A stretch of DNA of 64,000 nt from Brevundimonas sp. LM2 (GTDB taxonomy: Bacteria > Pseudomonadota > Alphaproteobacteria > Caulobacterales > Caulobacteraceae): positions 1,833,501-1,897,500 of the forward strand of contig NZ_CP019508.1 of the NCBI RefSeq assembly GCF_002002865.1, read 5' to 3'. A program made the translations under genes and the position numbers. The notes under the pieces are model-generated. The model was not told the origin of the DNA. It was given only the letters and a program-made list of their open reading frames with translations, and ran no database searches. Shown one piece after another: positions 1 through 10,655 of this stretch. The stretch's first letter is position 1; each line of letters starts with the position of its first letter.

Positions 1-1682
<1,682 letters not shown>

Positions 1683-3042
1683 GGCTTGAGTGTGGGCCGA
1701 TTCGGGGAGCCGTCTGGTAGGCTCCTCGGGCCGTCCAGGCAAGGCTGGGGACGCGGCTAGGCAGAGACGAGGCCGAGACGCCCCGCGCGAGGATGGCCAG
1801 AAGCAGGGTCCAGGGCAGGTTGGCGTGGCTGAGCAGGACGCTCTCGGACAGGCTCAGCAGCAGGAAGACCGCCAGATAGCCGACGCCCCAGTAGCCCTCG
1901 CGCGCGCCGGTGCCAGGGATGCGGAACAGGGTCGCGAGGGCGGCGAGCGCCACGGTCAGGCCGACGAGGATCGCGCCCGGCCAGCCCAGCTGGATGAGCA
2001 GGTCGATCCAGCCGTTGTGGGCCGAGGGAACCGGCCACTGGGTCTCGGCGCGGATGAAGGCCGCCGGAACCGAGCCGCGCTCCCAGAAGGCGGCATAGCC
2101 GAAGCCGGTCCAGGGCCGCTCGGCCACCTCGCGCATCAGCGCGGCCCAGATGTCGGTGCGTCCGGTCAGGGACGGGTCCTTGCCCAAGGCCGTGAGGACG
2201 GCGGCGGGATCAGTGATGAAGACGTAACCGGCCGCGGCGGTCAGGACGACGCCCAGCCACACGGCGATGATGGCGAAGGCCGCTCCACCCCGACGCATGG
2301 CCCACAAGGCCGCGATGGCCCCGACGCCGACGATCAGGCACAGCAGGGAGGTCTTGGACTGGGTCGCCAGCACCAGCAGGGTGGTGACCGCCAGGGTCAG
2401 AACGGGCAACCGGCGGCGGGGATCGCCCGAGGCCAGACAGGCGGCCGCCGCCACGGCACCGGCCGACATCACCAGCCCCATCTGGTTCTTCTCGTACCAC
2501 AGGCCCCGCCACAGGCCGGCGTTGTCGGCCTGGTGGATGCCGATGGTCGGATTGACGAGGATCATGATCAGACTGCCCAGGCCCATGAACAGGGCCGCCA
2601 GCATCAGCAGCCGGGGCAGATGACGGCCGCTGAAGACCGCCCCCAGGTAAATGGCGAAGGCGCTGGACAGGGCCATGGCGATGACCCGTCGCTCGGTCAC
2701 GCCCGGATCGATCGACCACCATCTGGAGGCGAAGGCGTGCAGCACCAGCAGGCCCAGGATCAGCCAGGCCGGCCAGGCGCGCACCATGGCCCCGGGGCGC
2801 AGGGCGATCAGGACGGCGATGACCGCATAGACCGGCAGCCAGACCAGGCGCAGGATCGGCGTCTCCTCCTGGGTCGGGGCGAACACCGGGCCGACCAGGG
2901 CCTGGGTCAGCATGATGACCACAAACATCGCCGCCGCCTGCTCCCACAGAGGCGGGGCGGGGTCTGCCGGTTCGATCAGGGCGGAGGAGGCGCGCACCGG
3001 GGGAGGGTGGCAAGACGCCGTTAAGGAAGGGTGTGGGGCGGC

Positions 3043-4383
3043 TCAGACCGCCGCAAGGGCGGCGGCATGGGCGCGGATCAGGTCGCGGGTCGAGCGATCG
3101 CTGTCGAAGACCCCGTACCAGCCCTGGGGCTCGTGCGGGGGATCGCCGACCCAGGCGGACTCGCCGGCGCGGGCGCGGAAGTCTGGATTTCGGGCGCGAC
3201 CCTCGCCGTTCCAGGCCCAGATATTGGACCCGACCAACGGCCCGCCGGCGCGGGCGTCGGCGAGGACCGCGGCCTGGACCTCGCCATAGAAGCGATCGCG
3301 CAGGGTGGTCGGCGCGGCGGGGTCATAGCGGTTGCCGTCGCGCGGATAGCCGAACTCCTCGATCACCAGCGGCTTGTTCAGCTCGCGGGCGAAGCCGACG
3401 TGTCGGGCGATGTAGTCGGCGGTCTGGGCCCGGGCCGAGGCGTCGGTGCCGGCCATGTCGTCCAGGTTGAGCCAGCTCCAGTTGCCGGGCCAGATGTGGG
3501 CGGTCAGGTAGTCGATGTCGGGCGAGCGGTGGGTGTCCAGCACGAGGTCGGGCCGTTCGACCGCGCCCTTCAGCCCCTCGGCCCCGGTGGAGACCAGATG
3601 GTTGGGGTCCAGCGTCTTGATCAGCCGCGCCGTGCCGTTCACCCAGGCCGTGAAGTCCGGCAGGACCGCCAGGGCCGCCGCCTCGCCCCCCGCCGGGCGC
3701 GGCTCATTGGCCAGCTGCCAGGCCATCAGGGTGGGGTCGTCGGCATAGGCGATGCCGGTCACGGTATTGACGCGCGTGACCATGGCCCGGACCCAGGCGT
3801 GATACAGGCCCACCGCCTCCGGGCTGCGGTAGAAGTCGGCGATGAAGTCGGGGAAGGCCGGCCAGGGATGGGCCGGGTCGTTCATGTCCAGATAGCGGCC
3901 GCCGTTGACCCAGGACAGATAGGTCATCATTCCGCCCGACCACTCCCAGAAATTAGTCAGGTACAGCACCGCCTTCATGCCCCGCCGGCCGATCTCGGCC
4001 ATGGCCTGGTCGAGGCCGATCAGCAGGGTCTCGTTCCAGTCGCTGGAGGCGTCGCGGAAGGCGGGGCGGACCGAATTCCGAAGCGGCGAATGCTCGGCCG
4101 AGGCGGCCAAGCGAAGATTGGTGATGCCGTCGGCCTGCAACCGGTCCAACTCGCGCCCCAGCCGGTCGCGATCGCCGAAGTCCGCATCGGCCCCCAGCCA
4201 CGCGAGGTACCAGGCGTTCATGCCGGCGAACCGATAGGGCCGTCCGTCCAGCGTCAGGGCCATGCCGTCGCGGGCGACGAAGCCGGGGCGCGGCGCGCGC
4301 GCCACGGCGGGCAGGGCCGGGGACAGGGCGGCGGCTGTGGACAGGGCGAGGGCGCTGCGGCGGGTCAGGGGGCGGGGTGGCAT
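3043..4383 (-). CDS. exported glycoside hydrolase family 5 (mannanase/cellulase-like)
   Basis: A 446-residue enzyme with an N-terminal export signal (residues 1-30, twin arginine in LTRRSALAL, then an Ala-rich stretch ending AVARA), so probably Tat-exported. The body is a GH5-type TIM barrel. N226-E227 in QLANEPRP is the proton donor and E343 in IEEFGYPRDG is the nucleophile. The NEPR and EEFGYPRD contexts resemble the endo-beta-1,4-mannanase branch (GH5_7) more than cellulases, but the substrate is inferred. Length fits the family. It sits directly upstream of the O-antigen-ligase-like gene on the same strand, suggesting a role in making or trimming a surface polysaccharide rather than in foraging. 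Confidence 0.87.
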   Translation of the reverse strand: MPPRPLTRRSALALSTAAALSPALPAVARAPRPGFVARDGMALTLDGRPYRFAGMNAWYLAWLGADADFGDRDRLGRELDRLQADGITNLRLAASAEHSPLRNSVRPAFRDASSDWNETLLIGLDQAMAEIGRRGMKAVLYLTNFWEWSGGMMTYLSWVNGGRYLDMNDPAHPWPAFPDFIADFYRSPEAVGLYHAWVRAMVTRVNTVTGIAYADDPTLMAWQLANEPRPAGGEAAALAVLPDFTAWVNGTARLIKTLDPNHLVSTGAEGLKGAVERPDLVLDTHRSPDIDYLTAHIWPGNWSWLNLDDMAGTDASARAQTADYIARHVGFARELNKPLVIEEFGYPRDGNRYDPAAPTTLRDRFYGEVQAAVLADARAGGPLVGSNIWAWNGEGRARNPDFRARAGESAWVGDPPHEPQGWYGVFDSDRSTRDLIRAHAAALAAV

Positions 4384-4477
4384 GGCGGGGCTCCGGTAGG
4401 CGCGCGTCAGGGAGCTTCACCCGGTTAGGTCGGACAATAAAGTCCGTGCTGAAGGGCGGGTCGGCACGCCTGACCCA

Positions 4478-4762
4478 TTAACCGGCCGTGCGGTCCTGTT
4501 TGGAGTGGAAGAGTCGGCCGATGACGATCCGGTTGGCTTCGACGCGATAGACCGCCACGTACCCGTCTTGGCCCGAGCGGATGATCCACTCCCGTTCTTC
4601 CATGCTCGAAGCGCTGCCAGCGTGAGGAAACTGTGTGAGAAGCCGCAGGGCCGCGGCGATGTCACCTGCGGTTCGCCGAGCCGCAGCAGGGGACCGTCGT
4701 GACAGCCAGTCGAGATGACCAAGCAGGTCAAGGTTCGCTCGCCGGCTGAGGATGACCCTCAT
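4478..4762 (-). CDS. RelE/ParE-family toxin
   Basis: A 94-residue basic protein with the ParE/RelE fold pattern: MRVILSRRANLDLLGHLDWLSRRSP at the start, then the GYVAVYRVEANRIVIGRLFHSKQ strand region that ends most family members. The ending '..LFHSKQDR' is close to the ParE 'VLHGRR/D' tail. It overlaps the upstream antitoxin by four bases (ATGA). ParE relatives poison gyrase and RelE relatives cut mRNA; the lack of strongly placed RelE catalytic residues favours ParE, but this is inference. Confidence 0.8.
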   Translation of the reverse strand: MRVILSRRANLDLLGHLDWLSRRSPAAARRTAGDIAAALRLLTQFPHAGSASSMEEREWIIRSGQDGYVAVYRVEANRIVIGRLFHSKQDRTAG

Positions 4763-5013
4763 TCAGCGCGGGCGGCGAGACGACGTTCGAGTTCCGCGCT
4801 GAATTCCGTCAGCGCGTCTTCGAGTTCGATATAGGGACCGTCGAAATCCCCGGATGCGGTTGCAGGGCGCTCAAGATCCGCACCGTCATCAACCAGCCGG
4901 CTGAACATCTGCAGCGCCAAGGCCTCGGGCGTGACGCCAAGCGCCTCGGCACGCTCGGCGAGCCTTGCGGCGTCGTCGTGAGGAATGGTGATGGTCAAAG
5001 CGCCGTCGGCCAT
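4759..5013 (-). CDS. antitoxin of the ParE/RelE pair
   Basis: An 84-residue acidic protein (MADGALTITIPHDDAARLAERAEALG...). The start is ribbon-helix-helix-like: a short strand LTITIPHDDAARL, then an amphipathic helix, then a Glu-rich C-terminal half (ELEDALTEFSAELERRL) suited to wrapping the toxin. The order antitoxin-toxin and the 4-base overlap are typical of such modules. A promoter-like element lies immediately upstream, giving an almost leaderless message. Confidence 0.78.
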   Translation of the reverse strand: MADGALTITIPHDDAARLAERAEALGVTPEALALQMFSRLVDDGADLERPATASGDFDGPYIELEDALTEFSAELERRLAARAE

Positions 5014-5019
5014 GTCCCT

Positions 5020-5048
5020 AGCTTAGCAAAATCGCGCGAAAGCGTCAC
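5020..5048 (-). promoter_or_regulatory. candidate sigma-73-type promoter of the toxin-antitoxin pair
   Basis: On the minus strand GTGACGC (5048-5042) matches TTGACGS at six of seven places. It is followed after 14 bases by GCTAAGCT (5027-5020), a partial match to GCTANAWC. The predicted transcript would start within a few bases of the ATG at 5013. The -35 overlaps the last codons and stop of uvrD. Confidence 0.35.
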
Positions 5049-7384
5049 GCCGCCTTCTCCACGAAGGTATCGATGACCTTCTTCTCGCCGGCCTTCTCGA
5101 ACGCCACGGTCAGCTTGTTTCCCTCGATCACGCGCACGCTGCCGTAACCGAATTTCTGGTGGAAGACGCGGTCGCCCTTGACGAAGCCGGAGCCGGACTT
5201 GGGGTCGGCGGTGGCGATCAGGCGGCCTTCGCCCTCGATCAGGGCCTTGCGGGCGGGGCGGCCCGCCGGGGCGCGGGAGGCGGTGACGGCCTGGGCGCGC
5301 TGCCAGCCGGGGGAGGTGTAGCCGGCCCCGAAGGACGGGGCGTCGTCCCAGCGGGACTTGGCCTCCTTCATGCCGCCGGAGGCGCCGTAGTAGCCGGTGT
5401 CGCTCTCGGCCTCGACGTGGGCGATGGGCAGTTCGTCGACGAAGCGGCTGGGCAGCTGGCTGGTCCAGCGGCCGTAGACCAGGCGGTTGGCGGCGAACGA
5501 GATCCGCGCGTCCTGTTTGGCGCGGGTGACGCCGACATAGGCCAGGCGGCGTTCCTCCTCGAGGCCCTTCTCGCCCTTCTCGTCGATGCTGCGCTGGCTG
5601 GGGAAGACGCCTTCCTCCCAGCCGGGCAGAAAGACCAGCGGGAACTCCAGCCCCTTGGCTCCGTGCAGGGTCATGATCTGGACCGCGTCCGACGACGGGC
5701 CGCGATCGAGGTCCATGACCAGGGAGACGTGTTCGAGATAGGCCCCCAGCGTCTCGAACGACTGCATCGCCTGGGTCAGTTCCTTCAGGTTGTCGAGGCG
5801 GGCCGGGCCGGTCGCGCGGTCGGCCTTGTGCATGTCGACATAGCCGCTTTCCTCCAGCACGGTCTCGGTCAGCAGCCAGTGGCGTGTGTCGGACGCCAGG
5901 GCGCGCCAGCGGTCGAGATCGCGGACGAAGGTCGACAGGGCCGTGCGGGTGCGGGCCTGGAGCTCGTCCGAGGTGATCAGGTCGCGCACGGCGGTCATGG
6001 CCGAGACGCCGTCGTGGCGCGCGATCTGCAGGATCTTCTGCACGCTGGTGTCGCCGATGCCGCGCTTGGGCACGTTGACGATCCGCTCGAAGGCCAGGTC
6101 GTCGTCCTCGGACTGGATCAGGCGCAGATAGGCGTGGGCGTCGCGGATCTCGGCGCGTTCGAAGAAGCGGGGACCGCCGATCACGGTGTAGGGGATGGCC
6201 AGGAGGACGAACCGCTCCTCGAACGCGCGCATCTGGAACGACGCGCGAACCAGGACCGCCATGTCCTTGTATTTCATGCCGTCGCGCTTGGCGGTCTCGA
6301 TCTCGTCGGCGATCAGTCGGCTCTCGGCCTCGCCGTCCCAGACCCCGCGCACCCGGACCTTGTCGCCCGTCTGGTCCTCGGTCCACAGGGTCTTGCCGAG
6401 GCGGTCGCGGTTGGCGGCGATCAGGCCCGAAGCGGCCCCGAGGATATGGCTGGTCGAGCGGTAGTTGCGCTCCAGCTTGACGATCTTGGCCCCGGGAAAG
6501 TCCTTCTCGAAGCGCAGGATGTTGTCGACCTCGGCGCCGCGCCAGCCGTAGATCGATTGATCGTCGTCACCGACGCAGCAGACATTGCCGGTCGAGGCCG
6601 TCAGCAGCCGCAGCCACAGATACTGGGCGACGTTGGTGTCCTGATATTCGTCGACCAGGATGTAGCGGAACCGCTTGCGATACTCCTCGGCGATGTCCGC
6701 GTGTTTCGACAGGATCGTCAGGTTGTGCAGCAGCAGGTCGCCGAAGTCGCAGGCGTTCAGCGTGGCCAAGCGGGACTGATAGGCGGCGTAGAGGCTCTGG
6801 CCCTTGCCGTTGGCGAAATCCTCGCCCGGCGGCAGCTTCTCGGGCGTCCAGCCGCGGTTCTTCCAGTGGTCGATCAGGCCGGACAGCGACCGCGGCGTCC
6901 AGCGCTTGGTGTCGATATTGGCGGCCTCCAGCAGCTGTTTCAGCAGCCGCTCCTGGTCGTCGGTGTCCAGGATGGTGAAGCTGGACTTCAGCCCGACCAG
7001 TTCCGGGTGGCGACGCAGGATCTGGGCGGCGACGCTGTGGAAGGTGCCAAGCCAGCGCAGACCTTCGGCCGAGGGGCCGATCAGGTGGGTGATCCGCTCG
7101 CGCATCTCGCGCGCGGCCTTGTTGGTGAAGGTGACGACCAGCAGTTCCCACGGCTTGGCCCGCCCGGTCGCCAGGATGTGGGCGAGGCGGGTGGTCAGCA
7201 CCCGGGTCTTGCCCGTGCCGGCCCCGGCCAGGACCAGGACCGGCCCCTCGGTCGCCTCCACGGCCTCACGCTGCTCGGCGTTCAGGCCCGACAGATAGTC
7301 CGGGGCCTCATGCGCGACACCGCCGGGCCCCCGCGAGCGGGCGAGATCGGAGATGCGGGGAACGGGAACAGCGGCGTCGGTCAA
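5045..7384 (-). CDS. uvrD: ATP-dependent DNA helicase UvrD/PcrA
   Basis: A 779-residue superfamily 1A 3'-5' helicase for nucleotide excision and mismatch repair. Visible motifs in order: Q-motif (LNAEQREAV, about 34-42), Walker A GAGTGKT (54-60), TFTNKAAREMRERI, LVDEYQDTN (motif II), GDDDQSIYGWRGA (motif III), LERNYRST, MTLHGAKGLEFP (motif V) and YVGVTRAKQ (motif VI). The C-terminus carries the PcrA-type Tudor-like domain (VKGDRVFHQKFGYGSVRVIEG), which contacts RNA polymerase in PcrA. The sequence about 30-45 bases upstream of the start contains a degenerate LexA-like site. Confidence 0.96.
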   Translation of the reverse strand: MTDAAVPVPRISDLARSRGPGGVAHEAPDYLSGLNAEQREAVEATEGPVLVLAGAGTGKTRVLTTRLAHILATGRAKPWELLVVTFTNKAAREMRERITHLIGPSAEGLRWLGTFHSVAAQILRRHPELVGLKSSFTILDTDDQERLLKQLLEAANIDTKRWTPRSLSGLIDHWKNRGWTPEKLPPGEDFANGKGQSLYAAYQSRLATLNACDFGDLLLHNLTILSKHADIAEEYRKRFRYILVDEYQDTNVAQYLWLRLLTASTGNVCCVGDDDQSIYGWRGAEVDNILRFEKDFPGAKIVKLERNYRSTSHILGAASGLIAANRDRLGKTLWTEDQTGDKVRVRGVWDGEAESRLIADEIETAKRDGMKYKDMAVLVRASFQMRAFEERFVLLAIPYTVIGGPRFFERAEIRDAHAYLRLIQSEDDDLAFERIVNVPKRGIGDTSVQKILQIARHDGVSAMTAVRDLITSDELQARTRTALSTFVRDLDRWRALASDTRHWLLTETVLEESGYVDMHKADRATGPARLDNLKELTQAMQSFETLGAYLEHVSLVMDLDRGPSSDAVQIMTLHGAKGLEFPLVFLPGWEEGVFPSQRSIDEKGEKGLEEERRLAYVGVTRAKQDARISFAANRLVYGRWTSQLPSRFVDELPIAHVEAESDTGYYGASGGMKEAKSRWDDAPSFGAGYTSPGWQRAQAVTASRAPAGRPARKALIEGEGRLIATADPKSGSGFVKGDRVFHQKFGYGSVRVIEGNKLTVAFEKAGEKKVIDTFVEKAA

Positions 7385-7528
7385 AATATGGGGTCTCGGG
7401 ATTCGGCGTGACCCGGAACATAATGAGCACAGAGGCCAAAGTCAGGCCCGGAGTTCATCGGCGCTGGAACCGGCAAGCGTCACCGTCGTTTGTGCGGTCC
7501 AGGGGTGGATTGGAGAGGGACTGACTAA

Positions 7529-7720
7529 ATGACAGAAAATTCAAGCAGCGGCGGCGGCAATGCCGGCCTGGCCTTCATCGTCGGCGGTATCGTCGTGGTG
7601 CTGGCGATCGTGGCCTATTTCGTGTTCGCGCGCGGCGGCATGACGCCCGAGACCAAGGACGTGAACGTCGACGTCAACCTTCCGTCGGTGGACGCGCCCG
7701 CTGTTCCGGGGAGCAACTAG
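7529..7720 (+). CDS. small single-helix membrane protein (tandem paralogue 1)
   Basis: A 63-residue protein: a short Ser/Gly-rich cytoplasmic start, one transmembrane helix (GLAFIVGGIVVVLAIVAYFVF, residues about 14-34) and an outside tail ending in the motif DVNVDVNLPSVDAP. The start is ATG at 7529 behind GGAGAGGGA. It is followed without a gap by a second gene of the same design, so the two are probably co-translated. No function is known to me; the Asp-Val-Asn-Leu-Pro tail may bind a partner in the periplasm. Confidence 0.7.
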   Translation: MTENSSSGGGNAGLAFIVGGIVVVLAIVAYFVFARGGMTPETKDVNVDVNLPSVDAPAVPGSN

Positions 7721-8017
7721 ATGACCGATCCCAATCTTCCGCCCGAACGGGTCGTCGTCGTCGATCGCCAACCGCAGACCAACGTCAACGTCCAGCCCGA
7801 GCGCCGCAGCGGCGGGGGTGGGTTCATCCCGTTCCTGATCGGCGGACTGGTGATCGTGGTCGCCATCATCGCCTATGTGCTGCTGAGCGGGAACAACCCC
7901 GTCCAGGAGGCCGCCGATACCGACGTCGACATCGATGTGAACCTGCCCAAGATGGAGGCACCCCAGCTTCCCAACATCGAACCGCCGACCCTGCCGAGCC
8001 CGGCACCCGCGAACTAA
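7721..8017 (+). CDS. small single-helix membrane protein (tandem paralogue 2)
   Basis: A 98-residue protein with the same architecture as its upstream neighbour. A longer cytoplasmic N-terminus (PPERVVVVDRQPQTNVNVQPERR) precedes a glycine patch and one transmembrane helix (FIPFLIGGLVIVVAIIAYVLL, about 34-54). The tail TDVDIDVNLPKMEAP aligns with the tail of the first protein and is followed by a Pro-rich end. Its ATG immediately follows the TAG of the first gene. A strong terminator lies after the stop. Function unknown. Confidence 0.72.
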   Translation: MTDPNLPPERVVVVDRQPQTNVNVQPERRSGGGGFIPFLIGGLVIVVAIIAYVLLSGNNPVQEAADTDVDIDVNLPKMEAPQLPNIEPPTLPSPAPAN

Positions 8018-8022
8018 TCAGA

Positions 8023-8051
8023 CGCCCGCCGGCGATCCCGGCGGGCGTTTT
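8023..8051. terminator. bidirectional intrinsic terminator between convergent genes
   Basis: A perfect 10-bp stem, CGCCCGCCGG (8023-8032) with CCGGCGGGCG (8038-8047), a 5-base loop, and TTTT at 8048-8051. It lies between the stop of the small membrane pair (plus) and the stop of the SIMPL gene (minus). Confidence 0.88.
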
Positions 8052-8055
8052 CGCT

Positions 8056-8772
8056 CTATTTCAGCTGGTAGGTGACGGTGGCGACCACCCTGACCCGCTT
8101 GTTCAGCGAGGTCGGCTCGCTGTCGATATCCTCCCGCGCAAGGATCTCGAAGGAGCCCTGGGTCGCCTGACGGATGGGGCCCAGCGGCGCGCCCGAATCC
8201 TGAGCGAATTGCTCGGCGCCGCTCCGCGCCGAGGCGGTGGCCTCCGCGATCATGGCCGGACGGACCTCGTTCAGCCGCGTGAAGACATAGGTCGGGGCGG
8301 TGAAGTCCAGCAGCACGTCCTGACGCACGAGTTGATCCAGCGCGCGGTCGGTCCGGGCCACCCGGCCGACGTCGTTCGTCCGCACGGTCACGCCCTGGCC
8401 GACGCTGTATTTCGGCAGGTCGGGCTGGGGCTGATAGGCCTGGGCCTTCAGGTCCGTCACCTCCAGACGCCCCACGGTGATCGCGGCCTCCGGATAGCCC
8501 TGGGCCGCCAGGAAGCCGCGAACCTTGACCAGATCGCCGTCGATCTTCGCCTTGAGCGTATCCAGATCGTCGCCGGAGGTGGTGAAGCGCAGGGTCAGGA
8601 CGGCGAGGTCGGCGACCACGTTCTTTTCGGCGACGCCGCGCACGTTGACCTGGCGATTGCCGACCTGGGCGTTGATCACGCCGCCGCCGATAGCCAGGCC
8701 CGCGCCGATCAAGCCGATGGCGATCAGGCCGCCGAAGATGGCGGGCGGTAACAGGCTGCGATCGATCTGCAT
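8056..8772 (-). CDS. SIMPL domain (DUF541) periplasmic protein
   Basis: A 238-residue protein with an N-terminal membrane anchor or signal (AIFGGLIAIGLIGAGLAIGGG, residues 12-32) and then the SIMPL domain: VNVRGVAEKNVVADLAVLTLRF is the usual 'GxG/A.......AD.A.L...' opening and NKRVRVVATVTYQLK the usual closing strand. Related to BP26/OMP28 and YggE-type proteins, which are periplasmic and often stress-linked. The biochemical role is unknown. Confidence 0.85.
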   Translation of the reverse strand: MQIDRSLLPPAIFGGLIAIGLIGAGLAIGGGVINAQVGNRQVNVRGVAEKNVVADLAVLTLRFTTSGDDLDTLKAKIDGDLVKVRGFLAAQGYPEAAITVGRLEVTDLKAQAYQPQPDLPKYSVGQGVTVRTNDVGRVARTDRALDQLVRQDVLLDFTAPTYVFTRLNEVRPAMIAEATASARSGAEQFAQDSGAPLGPIRQATQGSFEILAREDIDSEPTSLNKRVRVVATVTYQLK

Positions 8773-8812
8773 GGTGATATCCTTGGTCAGGATCTCACCA
8801 TGCCTCGTATGG

Positions 8813-9037
8813 TCACGCTTGGCGAACGATGGATTCTGCGGCCGCGTGTTCGAGGGCCAGCAGGCGGCAGGCGGAGGCCAGCGGCCGGCGACCGCGCGTC
8901 TGGTCGACCCAGACCAGCAGGCCGGCGTGGCTGAGACCCCGCGCCTCGGCGATACGGTCCAGCACGGCCCAGAACTCGGGCTCCAGGGCGACCGAGGTGG
9001 CGTGGCCCGCGAGCGTGACGGACCTCTTTTTCAGCAT
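8813..9037 (-). CDS. ribbon-helix-helix (RHH_4) protein
   Basis: A 74-residue protein: MLKKRSVTLAGHATSVALEP, then EFWAVLDRIAEARGLSHAGLL and a conserved tail ending LASACRLLALEHA. This is the standard RHH_4 layout common in alphaproteobacteria, in which the first strand contacts DNA. The start is ATG at 9037, which shares one base with the stop of the methyltransferase-like gene, so it is probably the last gene of the PKS transcript. It may regulate that unit or act elsewhere. Confidence 0.8.
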   Translation of the reverse strand: MLKKRSVTLAGHATSVALEPEFWAVLDRIAEARGLSHAGLLVWVDQTRGRRPLASACRLLALEHAAAESIVRQA

Positions 9038-9534
9038 CAGGATCTCCGTTCCGCCAGCGCCGCCTCCTCGATGCGGATCCGGTAGGCCACCAATGCCGCG
9101 TTCAGCAGGCTGAAGACAACCGCGATCCAGACCTGGCCGAACATCAGGGGCAGCAGCGCGATCTCCAGCGAGGCGACCCAGTAGTTGGGGTGACGCACGA
9201 ACCGGAACGGGCCCGACCGCACCAGGGGCGCGCCGGGCAGGGTGATGATCCGCGTGGTCCAGTACCGGCCGAGGGTGGCGATGACCCAGACCCGGACGAA
9301 CTGCAGCCCGACATAGGCCGCCAGCAGCCACGGGTTCGGCACGGCGGTCCAGGGCGTGATGACGGCGAGGACCGACAGCCAAGCCGTGTGCAGGATCACG
9401 AACAGCGGATAGTGACCCGCCCCGATCTCCACCGCCCCCTCGGCCATCAGACGCTTCGTATTGCGGTCGGCCAGCCACAGCTCGCCCAGCCGCTGGGCGA
9501 CGACGAGGCCCAGGACGATCAGGAACCCCATCAT
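9037..9534 (-). CDS. isoprenylcysteine carboxyl methyltransferase (ICMT)-like membrane protein
   Basis: A 165-residue protein with about four hydrophobic segments and the ICMT-family C-terminal signature GPFRFVRHPNYWVASLEIALLPL, where RHPNY binds S-adenosylmethionine. A second Met follows the first, so 9531 is an alternative start. It overlaps the end of the type III polyketide synthase gene by four bases. In Bacillus (bpsA-bpsB) and similar loci an ICMT-like protein methylates the alkylpyrone made by the neighbouring synthase. By analogy this one should O-methylate the PKS product at the membrane (inference). Confidence 0.85.
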   Translation of the reverse strand: MMGFLIVLGLVVAQRLGELWLADRNTKRLMAEGAVEIGAGHYPLFVILHTAWLSVLAVITPWTAVPNPWLLAAYVGLQFVRVWVIATLGRYWTTRIITLPGAPLVRSGPFRFVRHPNYWVASLEIALLPLMFGQVWIAVVFSLLNAALVAYRIRIEEAALAERRS

Positions 9535-10580
9535 TCCGGGTGAACCAGCATCAGGGCCGTGGTGAAGCCGGGGCCCAGCGTCGTGAGCAGCCAGGGCCCC
9601 GGTTCGGCGCCGTCCAGCGCCGCCTTGAGCACGAACAGGACCGTGGCCGAGCTCATGTTGCCGTGGTCGCGCAGCACATCGCGGGTGTGGCGCATCTCGC
9701 CGGGCGAAACGGCGAAGACGCCCTCCAGGGCGTCGATCACCTTGGCCCCGCCAGGGTGGCAGACGAAACCGCCGACGTCGCCGGCGGTCAGACCGTTGCG
9801 GCCGAGAAAGGCCTCGGCGATCGGCCGGAAGTCGTTCTGGACCAGGGTGGGGATATCCCGGCTGAAGACGACCTTCAGCCCGTCGTTCTCGACGTCCCAG
9901 CCCATGACGTCGAGACTGTCGGGCCAGGTGTGCTCGTGGCTGGCCCCCAGCACCGGTCCAGTGGCGTCATCGCGGCAGGAGACGATCGCCGCCGCCGCCC
10001 CGTCGCCGAACAGGGCGGTGGCGACCAGGTTGGACTTGGAGCGATCCTGGTAGCGGAAGGTCAGGGCGCACAGCTCGACCACCAGCAGCAGCACCCGGCT
10101 GTCGGGATAGGCTTTGGCCATCTCGGCCGCGCGCGCCAGTCCCATGACGCCGCCCGCGCAGCCCAGGCCGAACAGGGGGACGCGCCTAACGTCGGGGCGA
10201 AAGGGCATGACCTGCATCAGCCGCGCGTCCAGCGACGGGGTGGCGATACCGGTGGAACAGACGGTGACGATGGTGTCGATCTGGTCGGCGCCGAGGCCCG
10301 CCGCGTCCAGGGCCGTCTGGGCGCTCTCGGCCATCAGGGCGACGGCGTTGTCGAGGAACAACCGGTTGCGCTCGGCGAAGCTGTGCGGCTGCAGATACCA
10401 TTCGATGGGCACGCAGGAGTGACGCGTCTCGATCAGGGCGTTGCGATAGATCGGCTCCAGCCGCTTGAAGCCGCCGTGGGTGGTGGCGAACATTTCCGCC
10501 CCGTTGGCGGCGACGTCTTCCTGTCGAAGGATGTGAGGGGGCCAGGCGGTGGTCAGGGCGGTCAGGCGGGGCGTCGGCAC
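9531..10580 (-). CDS. type III polyketide synthase (chalcone/stilbene synthase family)
   Basis: About 349 residues if translation begins at GTG 10580. No ATG lies at the right place, and the first ATG (M30 here) would cut off the first strand of the thiolase fold. The full catalytic triad is present: Cys141 in LFGLGCAGGVMG, His275 in FVCHPGGAK, and Asn308 in RDHGNMSSA. The C-terminal GPG loop motif appears as TLGPGFTTALML. The family condenses an acyl-CoA starter with malonyl-CoA to alkylpyrones, alkylresorcinols or related rings. The partner ICMT-like gene and divergent coq4-like gene suggest a membrane phenolic or quinone-like lipid. The start is the weakest part of the call: no good ribosome binding site is seen at any candidate. 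Confidence 0.9.
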   Translation of the reverse strand: MPTPRLTALTTAWPPHILRQEDVAANGAEMFATTHGGFKRLEPIYRNALIETRHSCVPIEWYLQPHSFAERNRLFLDNAVALMAESAQTALDAAGLGADQIDTIVTVCSTGIATPSLDARLMQVMPFRPDVRRVPLFGLGCAGGVMGLARAAEMAKAYPDSRVLLLVVELCALTFRYQDRSKSNLVATALFGDGAAAAIVSCRDDATGPVLGASHEHTWPDSLDVMGWDVENDGLKVVFSRDIPTLVQNDFRPIAEAFLGRNGLTAGDVGGFVCHPGGAKVIDALEGVFAVSPGEMRHTRDVLRDHGNMSSATVLFVLKAALDGAEPGPWLLTTLGPGFTTALMLVHPE

Positions 10581-10655
10581 GCGGTACAGGTCGGGCAAGG
10601 GCAACTCGGTTTCGGCCGCACCGGCGCGGCGGGTCCGTTCAGATACGGGCCGGGG

